DNA from: Thalassospira marina
Lineage (GTDB): Bacteria > Pseudomonadota > Alphaproteobacteria > Rhodospirillales > Thalassospiraceae
Assembly (NCBI RefSeq): GCF_002844375.1
Contig: NZ_CP024200.1
Location: forward strand, 602,001-666,000
Reading direction: 5' to 3'
DNA: 64,000 bases
In this document: positions 51,344-58,989 of the stretch, piece after piece
Layout: every line of letters starts with the position of its first letter
Numbering within the stretch: position 1 is the stretch's first letter
The notes under the pieces: generated by a model
The model's input: only the letters and a program-made list of their open reading frames with translations
What the model was told of the DNA's origin: nothing
The model's database searches: none
Made by a program: the position numbers and the translations under genes

Positions 51344-52105
51344 ATGACCATTAGCCGTTATCAGACTTATACAGGCACGATCCAGCCGGGCGAACTGTTT
51401 ACCATTAACCGGGCAGGGCGGTCAGTTACCTGTTTTGAAGCCAGCGCGGGCCTTGAAATCGTCATTGATGACGGCTCAAGTTCAGCGTTCTTCGCCGGGG
51501 TCAGTGTCGATTTTGATTACGAGTTCAAACGCATTCAGTTGCTGAACCCGAACGATACGCCGGTGACGTTTCAAGTCGCCACGGCCATGGGAAAGGTGAA
51601 CGATAACCGCCTGACAGCATCCGGCATTTTGCGCGTTGCTGATCCTGATAGTGGTGCAAGTTTTAGCGCTGTGCGTGCCGCCGCTGTCGATGTAGCGAAC
51701 GCAGTTGGTGAATTAAGTAAACGCGCTAATGAAGCTATGCAGGGCAGCAATATGTTTATGTTGTATGCCCCCAAGCACAAAATCGGCACGTCCTTTATGT
51801 ACGTTCAGGGTGTTGGATCGTCTCCTGTTACCTTAATTGATCCGGCTGTAAATACGTCTGGCGTCATTATCAGAACAGTCGTTGCAAACAACGGCGCGGG
51901 GAACGGAGCCAGCATTTTTGCAGGGCCGTCCGCGCCTGCAAGCTGGGTGGACGCAACAAAGCGGCAAATCTACAGTTTTTATTCAAGTTATACGCAGTGC
52001 TACAACCACTGCGATCCTATTCATCTGCCCGCTGGCGATGGGCTGTATTTCCTCGGTAATCAAGGTGGATCAGCCAGCTTGAGTGTTACATGGGATTACC
52101 TGTAA
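51344..52105 (+). CDS. Candidate spike or receptor-binding protein
   Basis: 253 residues, beta-rich, no TM. Segments such as TGTIQPGELFTINRAGRSVTCFEASAGLEIVIDDGSSS and the C-terminal GNQGGSASLSVTWDYL look like jelly-roll or trimeric spike folds. It is the largest late gene after the capsid gene. In PM2 the spike P1 is encoded in the same late region. No sequence family recognised. Confidence 0.55.
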   Translation: MTISRYQTYTGTIQPGELFTINRAGRSVTCFEASAGLEIVIDDGSSSAFFAGVSVDFDYEFKRIQLLNPNDTPVTFQVATAMGKVNDNRLTASGILRVADPDSGASFSAVRAAAVDVANAVGELSKRANEAMQGSNMFMLYAPKHKIGTSFMYVQGVGSSPVTLIDPAVNTSGVIIRTVVANNGAGNGASIFAGPSAPASWVDATKRQIYSFYSSYTQCYNHCDPIHLPAGDGLYFLGNQGGSASLSVTWDYL

Positions 52106-52380
52106 TGACCAATTTTGAAATCATGCAGTTGGCTTATCAGTTGCGCGGGCAGGGCGATGACCGCCCGCTTGCCGATATTGTTGCCAGCGTCAAAGCTGAC
52201 ATGGCCGTATTCGAGCCAGCCGCACCCGGTCCCGGCGATGTGGTCGGGGGCCGTGTTGATCAGTTCCCCGACGGTCGCAAGGTCACAACCGAAATCTTGG
52301 GCGATGGGACTGAAAAGGTCATCAAAACCGAAATGATCGACCTGCCAAAACCCGAACCGGAGGCCGCACCCAATGAATAA
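52105..52380 (+). CDS. Hypothetical late protein
   Basis: 91 residues from the ATG at 52105, which overlaps the previous stop (TAATG); a second ATG lies at 52090. Charged, with a Pro-rich C-terminus and the segment GRVDQFPDGRKVTTEILGDGTEKVIKTEM. No family recognised. The next gene overlaps it by 8 nt. Confidence 0.6.
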   Translation: MTNFEIMQLAYQLRGQGDDRPLADIVASVKADMAVFEPAAPGPGDVVGGRVDQFPDGRKVTTEILGDGTEKVIKTEMIDLPKPEPEAAPNE

Positions 52381-52885
52381 GGATGCACTTTTGCTGATCG
52401 GTGCCGGTGGTCTGGCCTATGCGGCTTTCATGGCTGCCCGATCGGGCGCAACCGAACAGTCTGAATATGACGTAGGAAGCCCGTCACGGGTGGCGCAAGA
52501 TGTTGACGTGCTGGCCCGGACAATCTGGGGTGAGGCACGTGGCGAAGGTGCCAGCGGTATGCAGGCTGTCGCCAACGTCGTGATGAACCGTGTGGCTAAA
52601 CAGACGTGGTACGGCAAAACAGTCGTAGAGGTCTGCAAAAAGCCCGGCCAATTTACCGCCTGGACAAAAGGCGATCCGAACTATGAGCCAGCCCATGCCG
52701 TAACCACCAATAACCCGGCCTTTGCGCAGGCCTTGCAGATTGCAGGCCGTGCGGTTGCTGGCACGTTGCCCGATATCACCGGGGGCGCGGATCATTATTT
52801 TAATCCCAGTGTGGTTTTACCAAGTTGGGCGGCCACAATGAGCCACCTTATCGACATTGGTCGCCATGCCTTTTATCGGGCGTAA
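52373..52885 (+). CDS. SleB-type cell-wall hydrolase (phage lysin)
   Basis: 170 residues. N-terminal signal-anchor TM (DALLLIGAGGLAYAAFMAA), then a hydrolase_2/SleB domain: LARTIWGEARGEGASGMQAVANVVMNRV, GQFTAWTKGDPN and GGADHYFNPS...LPSWA. The conserved Glu of WGEARGE is the likely catalytic residue. It would cleave peptidoglycan during entry or exit, and the membrane anchor fits a virion-associated or SAR-type endolysin. Confidence 0.9.
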   Translation: MNKDALLLIGAGGLAYAAFMAARSGATEQSEYDVGSPSRVAQDVDVLARTIWGEARGEGASGMQAVANVVMNRVAKQTWYGKTVVEVCKKPGQFTAWTKGDPNYEPAHAVTTNNPAFAQALQIAGRAVAGTLPDITGGADHYFNPSVVLPSWAATMSHLIDIGRHAFYRA

Positions 52886-52894
52886 GGGGGAATA

Positions 52895-53164
52895 ATGGCG
52901 GTTCGTTACGATCCAGACCTGCACGCGGTTGAATATGCGGCGGGCAAATGGATGGCCTGCAACGCACTGGATCAAACCGCCTGCATCAACATGGCGGAAG
53001 AAGTCGCAGCTTATGAAAATGATCCAACGGCAACGCCGGGGCCGTTCGATGGTAACGACGCGCCGCTCGTGGTGAATATCGAAAAGACTGTGATCAATTG
53101 GCCGTTAATCGGCCTGTTCTTGGCCGGGCTGCTTATGGCCGTGGCTGGTTTGAAAAGGGGGTAA
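52895..53164 (+). CDS. Small protein with C-terminal TM
   Basis: 89 residues. Two Cys (MACNALDQTACIN) in the N-terminal half and a C-terminal TM (VINWPLIGLFLAGLLMAVAGLKRG). Could be a spanin-like or virion membrane protein. ATG after AAGGGGGAAT. Confidence 0.65.
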   Translation: MAVRYDPDLHAVEYAAGKWMACNALDQTACINMAEEVAAYENDPTATPGPFDGNDAPLVVNIEKTVINWPLIGLFLAGLLMAVAGLKRG

Positions 53165-53214
53165 TCGTGCGTTTGGGGTTGCGGTTACAGCACATCAATA
53201 AGGGGGAAAATGAC

Positions 53215-53307
53215 ATGGCGAAACGCAAGGGCCGCAAGGCTAACGGGCAGTTTGCCAAGGGCAACAAAATCGGCAAGCGCCGAACACGCCGCAAAGGCCG
53301 CAAGTAA
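53215..53307 (+). CDS. 30-residue highly basic protein
   Basis: About half of the residues are Lys or Arg (KRKGRKANGQFAKGNKIGKR...). The ATG follows AAGGGGGAAAATGAC. Such a short polycationic protein is a good candidate for condensing the viral genome or neutralising packaged DNA. It is too short for homology. The stop overlaps the next start (TAATG). Confidence 0.5.
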   Translation: MAKRKGRKANGQFAKGNKIGKRRTRRKGRK

Positions 53308-53456
53308 TGCCGGTGCTGCTTATCGGGGTTGCTATCGGCGCTGTCATCGGAGGGTCGGGGGTCTGGCTTGCCAGTGACGCCGCCCAAAAGGTCGGTAATG
53401 CGGCCCTGATCGGTGGCGGCATCTATCTGGCTGGCAAATACATGAAAAAATGGTGA
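53307..53456 (+). CDS. 49-residue Gly-rich membrane protein
   Basis: Two hydrophobic segments (VLLIGVAIGAVIGGSGVWLA and ALIGGGIYLAGKYM) and a basic end KKW. Coupled to the basic gene by TAATG. Possible holin-like or virion membrane protein. Confidence 0.5.
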   Translation: MPVLLIGVAIGAVIGGSGVWLASDAAQKVGNAALIGGGIYLAGKYMKKW

Positions 53457-53459
53457 GCC

Positions 53460-53588
53460 ATGGATTTGCCAATTGCCGAAATCTTGCAGGGGGGCGGAAA
53501 TCTCGCATCTATCGCCCTTGTGCTGATCATGTGGCGGTTTGATCGCCGCTTGTTGAAACTCGAAATTCAGCTTTCAGGGGAGCATTAA
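53460..53588 (+). CDS. 42-residue single-TM protein
   Basis: One hydrophobic segment (NLASIALVLIMWRF) followed by an amphipathic basic helix (DRRLLKLEIQLSGEH). It lies 3 nt after the previous gene and 2 nt before the next. Function unknown; tight packing supports coding. Confidence 0.5.
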   Translation: MDLPIAEILQGGGNLASIALVLIMWRFDRRLLKLEIQLSGEH

Positions 53589-53590
53589 GA

Positions 53591-53818
53591 ATGTGGGAAA
53601 AAGTGAAAGACCGTTTCAAGGAACCGTCCACCTATGCCGGTTTGGCCGGTGTGATTACGTCTGTCGGTGTGCTTGGCAAGATCAACGAAGCGCCAGCCAT
53701 TGCCGATACCGTGAGCAACGCGGGCCATGCAATCAGCCAGGGCGATTATGCAACCGCCATCGGCGTCGGCCTGTTTGGTCTGCTGTCGATCTTCATCGGT
53801 GAGAAAGGCAAACGTTAA
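53591..53818 (+). CDS. Holin candidate
   Basis: 75 residues. The N-terminal MWEKVKDRFKEPSTYAGLAGVI matches a recurrent pattern of small phage holins, followed by two hydrophobic segments (AGLAGVITSVGVLG and AIGVGLFGLLSIFIG) and a basic tail. Its position, four genes after the lysin, is consistent with a holin. No proof of pore formation. Confidence 0.65.
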   Translation: MWEKVKDRFKEPSTYAGLAGVITSVGVLGKINEAPAIADTVSNAGHAISQGDYATAIGVGLFGLLSIFIGEKGKR

Positions 53819-53842
53819 GGGAACATCTTAACGGGATTTGCG

Positions 53843-53875
53843 AAGGAGGCGTGTTTGTTCACGCTTCCTTTTTTT
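53843..53875. terminator. Bidirectional terminator at the late-operon end
   Basis: An 11-bp stem with one wobble (AAGGAGGCGTG at 53843-53853, CACGCTTCCTT at 53860-53870) and a 6-nt loop, followed by T7. It ends the late operon, and its right arm overlaps the stop codon region of the convergent regulator gene. Confidence 0.8.
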
Positions 53876-54371
53876 GTTTCAGGTGTCCGGGGCGCAAGAT
53901 CGGGCGCAATATTCGCGATACGCTAACCTCATGTAATCCGGTCCTTTTTGCGATCTGGCGGTTGTTAAAGCCGCGTGCAGCCAATTTCGTAACCATCAAA
54001 TGACGGGCGCGAACTGTTGCCGCGTCGTTCGCTTTCAGGAACATCTTGTAATAGTGCGCAACGGTTTCAGGCGGGCAGGAATGGCGATTTGATAAAATTT
54101 TTTCAACCTGCTTTTGCTCGTACTGGTTGAGCATTTCAGACATTTCATATCCGATTGCTTTTAGGCTATTCAACCGGGCGCTGATATTTATCAGATTGCT
54201 TTCACGCTCGGCGATTTCCTCGGCCTTGGCGCGCGCCTTGCGGGCGAAGTCCTCATAGGCATCTGCAAGTTTTATTAGGGCATCTTTATCAAGATGGTCG
54301 AGAAGTTTTCTATCCATTGTGTCATGCGAGTTTAACAGGGCCTTAAAGGGTTTAACAGGCATGGTTAACAT
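53859..54371 (-). CDS. HTH protein at the right end of the prophage
   Basis: 170 residues from the ATG at 54371 (MLTMPVK), preceded by AGAG; a longer TTG-started form to 54422 is less likely. The C-terminal HTH is TKLAARGFNNRQIAKRTGLHEVSVSRILRP, similar to resolvase/transposase-type or Sigma70-region-4-like helices. The middle is a coiled coil (LDHLDKDALIKLADAYEDFARKARAKAEEIAERE). Transcribed opposite to the late genes. May regulate lysogeny or excision, but it has no tyrosine or serine recombinase catalytic domain. Confidence 0.7.
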   Translation of the reverse strand: MLTMPVKPFKALLNSHDTMDRKLLDHLDKDALIKLADAYEDFARKARAKAEEIAERESNLINISARLNSLKAIGYEMSEMLNQYEQKQVEKILSNRHSCPPETVAHYYKMFLKANDAATVRARHLMVTKLAARGFNNRQIAKRTGLHEVSVSRILRPILRPGHLKQKKEA

Positions 54372-54430
54372 ATGGTTAATCTCTAAGTGATTGAAAATGT
54401 GGGGAAAATGGAGAACAAACAAGCATAATT

Positions 54431-54458
54431 AGGTTCTATAATAAAGATTATGACAAAT
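54431..54458 (+). repeat. Right dif-like attachment site (attR)
   Basis: XerC-like arm AGGTTCTATAA (54431-54441), centre TAAAGA (54442-54447), XerD-like arm TTATGACAAAT (54448-54458). The right arm differs from canonical E. coli TTATGTTAAAT at only 2 of 11 positions. The core TCTATAATAAAGA is identical to that of the left site. Confidence 0.65.
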
Positions 54459-54513
54459 AATTAGCAGGATGGATTTGCAATATAGACCGCAATCTCCCGC
54501 ACATCGCTGAATG

Positions 54514-55215
54514 CTACTTACATTCTGCTTTTAACAAGCACAATGTCAGGACGCGGGTCTCGCTGATTTCGTAGCTAACCTGTAGATAATGGGTAAGGGA
54601 TTGCAAATCCTCGGCTGTGAAGACGAAAGAAAGCAGATTGCGTTCCAACGCCACGCATCGGGCCTCTTTGAAATCTATAAAGCGATCTACAACCGGGAAC
54701 AATGCCTTATAGACCGCCTCTTTCGCGGAAAACAGTACGGTACAGGCAACGCGCTGGCTGAACCTGGACAAAAGCAGGATCTGTTCTGTATCGGTCGCGA
54801 TTTGCGAAAAAAGGCGCCGCGCATTGTCCTGGCAAATCATCTTCTCCATATCAATACCGATCCCACGATAATCACTTTGTTTGGCAACTATGGCACAGGC
54901 AATATCTGCATCGTGACTAATCGCCCCAACAATGCCTTGCGGCCAGATCGGCTCCCGGTACTGACCCATTGGTACAGAAATTTCATTACATCCAAGGTCA
55001 CAAAGTGCCCTTGCACAACACAATCTCCCAGCCAGAAATTCGTTCTTACGTTTTGGGACGGCTCGAGCCAATTGTGCGGGCAGTTCAATCTGCAAACCAT
55101 CTGGCCCAACTGCAGTCAGATCGGTCTCGGGGATTTGCGGAATTAGACATGCGTGCCCACAAAGCCCGTTCACCTGGTATAGCGCCGGCAAAGGTTGGCC
55201 AAGATCGCCATTCAT
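54514..55215 (-). CDS. 4'-Phosphopantetheinyl transferase (EntD/Sfp superfamily)
   Basis: 233 residues. The two family signatures are GIGIDMEKM (Asp/Glu magnesium site, about residues 117-125) and FSAKEAVYKALFPV (Glu/Lys, about 167-180), with an N-terminal RKNEFLAGRLCCARAL typical of the EntD group. It activates carrier-protein domains with phosphopantetheine. It lies just beyond the prophage and at the edge of the acyl/P450 cluster, and would activate the free-standing ACP and any synthase downstream. Downstream and upstream regions are AT-rich. Confidence 0.9.
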   Translation of the reverse strand: MNGDLGQPLPALYQVNGLCGHACLIPQIPETDLTAVGPDGLQIELPAQLARAVPKRKNEFLAGRLCCARALCDLGCNEISVPMGQYREPIWPQGIVGAISHDADIACAIVAKQSDYRGIGIDMEKMICQDNARRLFSQIATDTEQILLLSRFSQRVACTVLFSAKEAVYKALFPVVDRFIDFKEARCVALERNLLSFVFTAEDLQSLTHYLQVSYEISETRVLTLCLLKAECK

Positions 55216-55623
55216 TTATTTCCCCTGATATCCTGGAATTCCATCGTATCGGATTATACACCACCCTGCCCTTTATTATTTCATTCAAAAATCATCTAAA
55301 TACACATTTCAGGAAATTAAAAATCAATACATTTTTCCATCACACCAAAAATGTTTCGAGATCATAAGCGGGCCTGAAACAGCATGCCTGCAACAACAGT
55401 TTAATCACCTCCAAATTTTTACCGAAGACCCCCACCTTTGAATAGGCATCACTGAAAATTTGTAACATTCAATGCATATTTCCAGAGGAAACCGACCATT
55501 TCTTACTCAAAAAACACCGTTTAATATTCTGAAAGTCTGAATAGTTAGGGATAATTATATTTCCAGCGGCATTAATTCTTATCATAAGCTGATTTTTCGG
55601 ATGGATTTAGCAAGGAAACCGCT
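55216..55623. other. AT-rich intergenic region
   Basis: 408 bp between the divergent phosphopantetheinyl transferase and IlvD-like genes. Distinctly AT-rich compared with neighbours, which suits promoters for both genes or acquired DNA. No RNA gene, repeat or operator could be assigned. Confidence 0.5.
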
Positions 55624-57297
55624 GTGTCTTATAATCGAAGGTCAAAAACGATAACCGAAGGAATAGAGCGGTCGCCGAACCGCGCAATGTTTTATGCCCT
55701 GGGTTATCAGGAAGAAGATTTCGACAAGCCAATGATCGGGGTTGCCAACGGCCAGTCGACGATCACGCCCTGCAATGCCGGGCTTCAACCGCTTGCAGAT
55801 GCAGCCATTGCGGCTATTCGTTCCGCCGGTGCCAATCCGCAAACTTTCGGTGTGCCAACGATTTCAGATGGTATGTCGATGGGTACCGAAGGCATGAAAT
55901 ATTCGCTGGTTTCGCGCGAGGTAATCGCCGATTGCATCGAGACGACCGTTCAGGGCCAATGGATGGATGGCGTGCTCGTCATTGGCGGGTGTGACAAGAA
56001 CAAGCCCGGCGGAATGATCGGCATTATTCGGGCAAATATCCCGGCCATTTACGTGTATGGCGGTACAATCAAACCCGGTAACTGGAAGGGCGAAGACCTC
56101 TCGATTACGTCTGCCTTCGAAGCTGTTGGCGCCTTTCGTGCCGGGCATATAAGTGAAGAGGATTTCAAAGGCATCGAGAAAAATGCCTGCCCAACGACAG
56201 GCTCCTGCGGCGGAATGTACACCGCCAACACAATGAGCTCGTCCTTTGAAGCACTGGGCATGTCATTGCTTGGTTCATCAACAATGGCCAATCCCGACGC
56301 CGAAAAAACCGTTTCAGCAGCAGATTCCGCCCGCGTACTTGTTGAAGCCGTTAAGAAAAATATACGGCCAAGCGATATCATCACCCGCGAAAGTGTTGAG
56401 AACGCTATTTCGCTGGTCATGGCGACGGGCGGCTCGACCAATGCCGTTCTGCACTATCTTGCGATCTGCGATGCCGCAAATATTGAATGGACGCTGGATG
56501 ATTTTGAACGGGTCAGGCGCAAGGTTCCTGTCTTTTGCGACCTGAAGCCATCGGGCAAACACATGGCCGTCGACCTGCACCGTCAGGGGGGCGTGCCGCA
56601 GGTACTCAAACAGTTGCTCAATGCGGGACTGCTGAATTCCGAATGCCTTACCATTACCGGTCGCACCATCGGCGAAGAACTTGCAAATGTTCCCGATGCG
56701 CCGCCGAGCGGACAGGACGTGATCCGGACCATTGCCGATCCCCTTTACGCAGAAGGACATCTTGCCGTCTTGCGCGGAAACCTTGCACAAGACGGGGCAG
56801 TGGCAAAAATTACCGGTTTAAAATCGACGGCAATAACGGGCCCCGCGCGCGTTTTCAATGACGAGCAATCAGCATTAAAGGCCATTTTGTCCGGCGAGAT
56901 AACAGCTGGCGACGTTCTTGTATTGCGTTATCTCGGCCCCAAAGGTGGCCCGGGAATGCCAGAAATGCTCGCACCAACGTCGGCAATCGTCGGACAGGGA
57001 TTAAGCGACAAGGTCGGCCTGATAACTGACGGACGATTTTCCGGCGGGTCCTGGGGCTTACTCGTTGGTCACGTGACCCCTGAGGCATACGAAGGCGGTA
57101 CAATTGCCCTGGTCGAGGAAGGCGATATGATTACCATTGATGCCAATGCGGGCCTTCTGGCGCTTAACGTCGATCAGGACGAGATCGAACGCCGGCGCAA
57201 AAACTGGCACCAGCCCGCCCCGCGTTATACACGCGGTGTACTTTCGAAATTCGCACGCCTTGCACGCCCGGCCAGCAAAGGTGCCGGCACCGGTTAA
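55624..57297 (+). CDS. ilvD: Dihydroxy-acid dehydratase family protein
   Basis: 557 residues, the short bacterial IlvD form. Fe-S ligand cysteines are visible in TPCNAG, GGCDKNKPGG and TTGSCGGMYTANTMSSSFEALGMSLLG. Substrate and metal motifs follow (SGRFSGGSWGLLVGHVTPEA). It dehydrates 2,3-dihydroxy-isovalerate/methylvalerate in branched-chain amino-acid synthesis, or sugar acids in related enzymes. It is next to a biosynthetic island, so it may be housekeeping, a precursor supplier or a self-resistance copy. The GTG start at 55624 follows AAGGAAACC. Confidence 0.88.
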   Translation: MSYNRRSKTITEGIERSPNRAMFYALGYQEEDFDKPMIGVANGQSTITPCNAGLQPLADAAIAAIRSAGANPQTFGVPTISDGMSMGTEGMKYSLVSREVIADCIETTVQGQWMDGVLVIGGCDKNKPGGMIGIIRANIPAIYVYGGTIKPGNWKGEDLSITSAFEAVGAFRAGHISEEDFKGIEKNACPTTGSCGGMYTANTMSSSFEALGMSLLGSSTMANPDAEKTVSAADSARVLVEAVKKNIRPSDIITRESVENAISLVMATGGSTNAVLHYLAICDAANIEWTLDDFERVRRKVPVFCDLKPSGKHMAVDLHRQGGVPQVLKQLLNAGLLNSECLTITGRTIGEELANVPDAPPSGQDVIRTIADPLYAEGHLAVLRGNLAQDGAVAKITGLKSTAITGPARVFNDEQSALKAILSGEITAGDVLVLRYLGPKGGPGMPEMLAPTSAIVGQGLSDKVGLITDGRFSGGSWGLLVGHVTPEAYEGGTIALVEEGDMITIDANAGLLALNVDQDEIERRRKNWHQPAPRYTRGVLSKFARLARPASKGAGTG

Positions 57298-57368
57298 TAC
57301 CCCCATGTCAGCCTGCTCGCTTCCGATTGAAACCTTGCGTAATCATTGTGAAATCCAGAACGAAAACA

Positions 57369-58013
57369 ATGTCCTTGTCCATGCCCTATGATCAGGCGAG
57401 CATACTTACCGCCCTTGCAACCTATATTGTTGGTGCCGCCAGCCCGGGGCTGGGCAATATGGCAATTGCATCCACATCCGTTCAAAGTGGTCGCATATCC
57501 GGCTTTGCCGTCATGTTCGGTGTTCTGGCTGCCGGGCAGACATGGGCATTGTGCGCGGCCGCTGGATTGTCATCAATCCTGCTGACAATGCCTTCCGCGA
57601 TGCATCTGATCGGCATCGTTGGTGGCATGTACCTCGTATGGCTGGCATTCAAAACGTTTAAAAACAAACGCACAAAAAACCGGATGGAATTCGCCCCACA
57701 TGCAGGCAAATCGTCTACGGCCCATCATTTTCGCAAAGGATTTTTTATCCAGATCCTGAACCCGAAAGCCGTTCTGGGCTGGATACTTATCATCTCGATC
57801 GGTGTTCGGCCCGAATCTCCAGCCTACACACCGATCATCATCGTGTTGTGCTGTCTTATCCTGGGCATGATCATTTTTTCCAGCTATGTCATGCTTTTCT
57901 CACTGATCGGCACCAGGCCCCTGCCCTTGGGCAGCATGTCCCTTTTTCGCTATGCCGAACCCATCGTCTATTTCCTTGCCGGATCATGGCTGGTGGTCGA
58001 CAGCCTGAAATGA
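57369..58013 (+). CDS. LysE-family amino-acid exporter
   Basis: About 214 residues from the ATG at 57369 (MSLSMPYDQ); an in-frame TTG at 57327 is less likely. Six TM segments with the family signature AASPGLGNMAIASTSVQSGRISGFAVMFGVLAAG and FFIQILNPKAVLGW. LysE-family proteins export amino acids or related compounds. It lies 72 bp downstream of the IlvD-like gene and convergent with a LysR regulator. Could export an amino-acid-like product or precursor. Confidence 0.88.
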   Translation: MSLSMPYDQASILTALATYIVGAASPGLGNMAIASTSVQSGRISGFAVMFGVLAAGQTWALCAAAGLSSILLTMPSAMHLIGIVGGMYLVWLAFKTFKNKRTKNRMEFAPHAGKSSTAHHFRKGFFIQILNPKAVLGWILIISIGVRPESPAYTPIIIVLCCLILGMIIFSSYVMLFSLIGTRPLPLGSMSLFRYAEPIVYFLAGSWLVVDSLK

Positions 58014-58053
58014 TGAAAATGGAAAAAGCCGCTGCTGCCGATGACAACAATCA

Positions 58054-58989
58054 TTACGCTAAATTTAAAACCTCTTTCTCCGGAATTGCCAAAGGTTTTG
58101 CGAGATTGATCAAACGTTTAACAGCGGGCGATGAATCCTCACGCCGCCAGACAAGGCCCGTTTCGATAAACGGTGGCGCACCTTCAAGCGGGACATAACA
58201 CGTCCCGGTACGATCCAGATTGCGCAATGCCTCAGGCACAAGCGCAATCCCCAGCCCGCTGGAAACCAGGCTGATGATTGTCTGCATCTGGATTGCCTCC
58301 TGCCCGATCTCGAGCTTGTAGCCGGATTGCGAGAAATATCGGGTGATTATGTCGTAAAATGCCGGGGCAATCCTGCGCGGAAAGATGATCAGCGGATGTT
58401 GCGCAATCTCGGCTAACCGGATCTTTCCGTTAACACAGGTGATGCGTCCGTTCTCTATCCAGGCTTTTGGTACCGTCGCAACCAGCGGCTCTCGCAGCAT
58501 GGGCAGATATTCCAGCGAATGATCAAACATTTGATGTGCGGGAATGATCATACCGACATCAATTTCCCTGTTCAGGATGGCTTCGGCCTGCAAATCACTG
58601 GTCATTTCCTCAAGATCAAGCTTCACATCCGGACAGTTCAGCCTGAAATCAGCAACCAGCCTGGGCAAAAGACTGTAAGCCGCCGTCGAAACAAAACCGA
58701 ACTTCAAAACGCCAATTTCACCATGCGCAATCTGCTTGGCCAAAAGCGGCAGTTGTTCGGCATTGTCGAGAACCTTCCGCACACATTCCAGCCAATGTTC
58801 GCCAACGGCCGTCAGCTCAACATGTCTCTTGGTGCGATTGAAAAGGGTAACGCCCAATTCCTGTTCCAGGGCGATAATCGCCTGACTGAAAGGCGGTTGC
58901 GTCATATTCATGCGTTCGGCAGCACGACTGAAATGCAGTTCTTCAGCCAACGTAACGAAATAACGAAGTTGCCTCAGGTTCAACGCCAA
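58054..58989 (-). CDS. LysR-family transcriptional regulator
   Basis: 311 residues. HTH NLRQLRYFVTLAEELHFSRAAERMNMTQPPFSQAIIALEQELGVTLFNRTKRHVELT, followed by the substrate-binding domain. Divergent from the desaturase-P450 cluster across 606 bp, so it probably controls that cluster or the IlvD/LysE pair. Inducer unknown. Confidence 0.92.
   Translation of the reverse strand: MALNLRQLRYFVTLAEELHFSRAAERMNMTQPPFSQAIIALEQELGVTLFNRTKRHVELTAVGEHWLECVRKVLDNAEQLPLLAKQIAHGEIGVLKFGFVSTAAYSLLPRLVADFRLNCPDVKLDLEEMTSDLQAEAILNREIDVGMIIPAHQMFDHSLEYLPMLREPLVATVPKAWIENGRITCVNGKIRLAEIAQHPLIIFPRRIAPAFYDIITRYFSQSGYKLEIGQEAIQMQTIISLVSSGLGIALVPEALRNLDRTGTCYVPLEGAPPFIETGLVWRREDSSPAVKRLINLAKPLAIPEKEVLNLA

Larger units (their letters stand above)
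43737..54458. mobile_element. Corticovirus (PM2)-like prophage flanked by dif-like sites
   Basis: A 10.7-kb element, close to the 10-kb PM2 genome. It encodes a repressor, Rep_trans initiator, packaging ATPase, PM2 P2-like capsid protein, many small TM proteins, a lysin and a holin candidate, with a divergent regulator at the left end. No integrase, tail, portal or terminase gene is present. Core-to-core length is 10,694 bp. The direct repeats at both ends lie in dif-like sites. The gene order (early leftward repressor, early rightward replication genes, late structural and lysis genes) is that of a temperate tailless phage. Confidence 0.85.

Noticed and set aside
53859..54371. Integrase or invertase
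   Set aside because: Only an HTH and coiled coil are visible; no tyrosine-recombinase RHRY set or serine-recombinase catalytic domain is present.
43737..54458. Filamentous (CTX-like) inovirus reading of the element
   Set aside because: Rep_trans initiator, Zot-superfamily ATPase, small TM proteins and dif-like sites would fit. However, the ATPase lacks the Zot TM region, no pIII/pVIII-like gene pair is evident, and a P2-like capsid, a SleB lysin and a holin candidate are present.
43737..54458. Tailed prophage remnant
   Set aside because: No terminase, portal, tail or head-maturation gene is present, and the genes are intact and compactly coupled rather than decayed.
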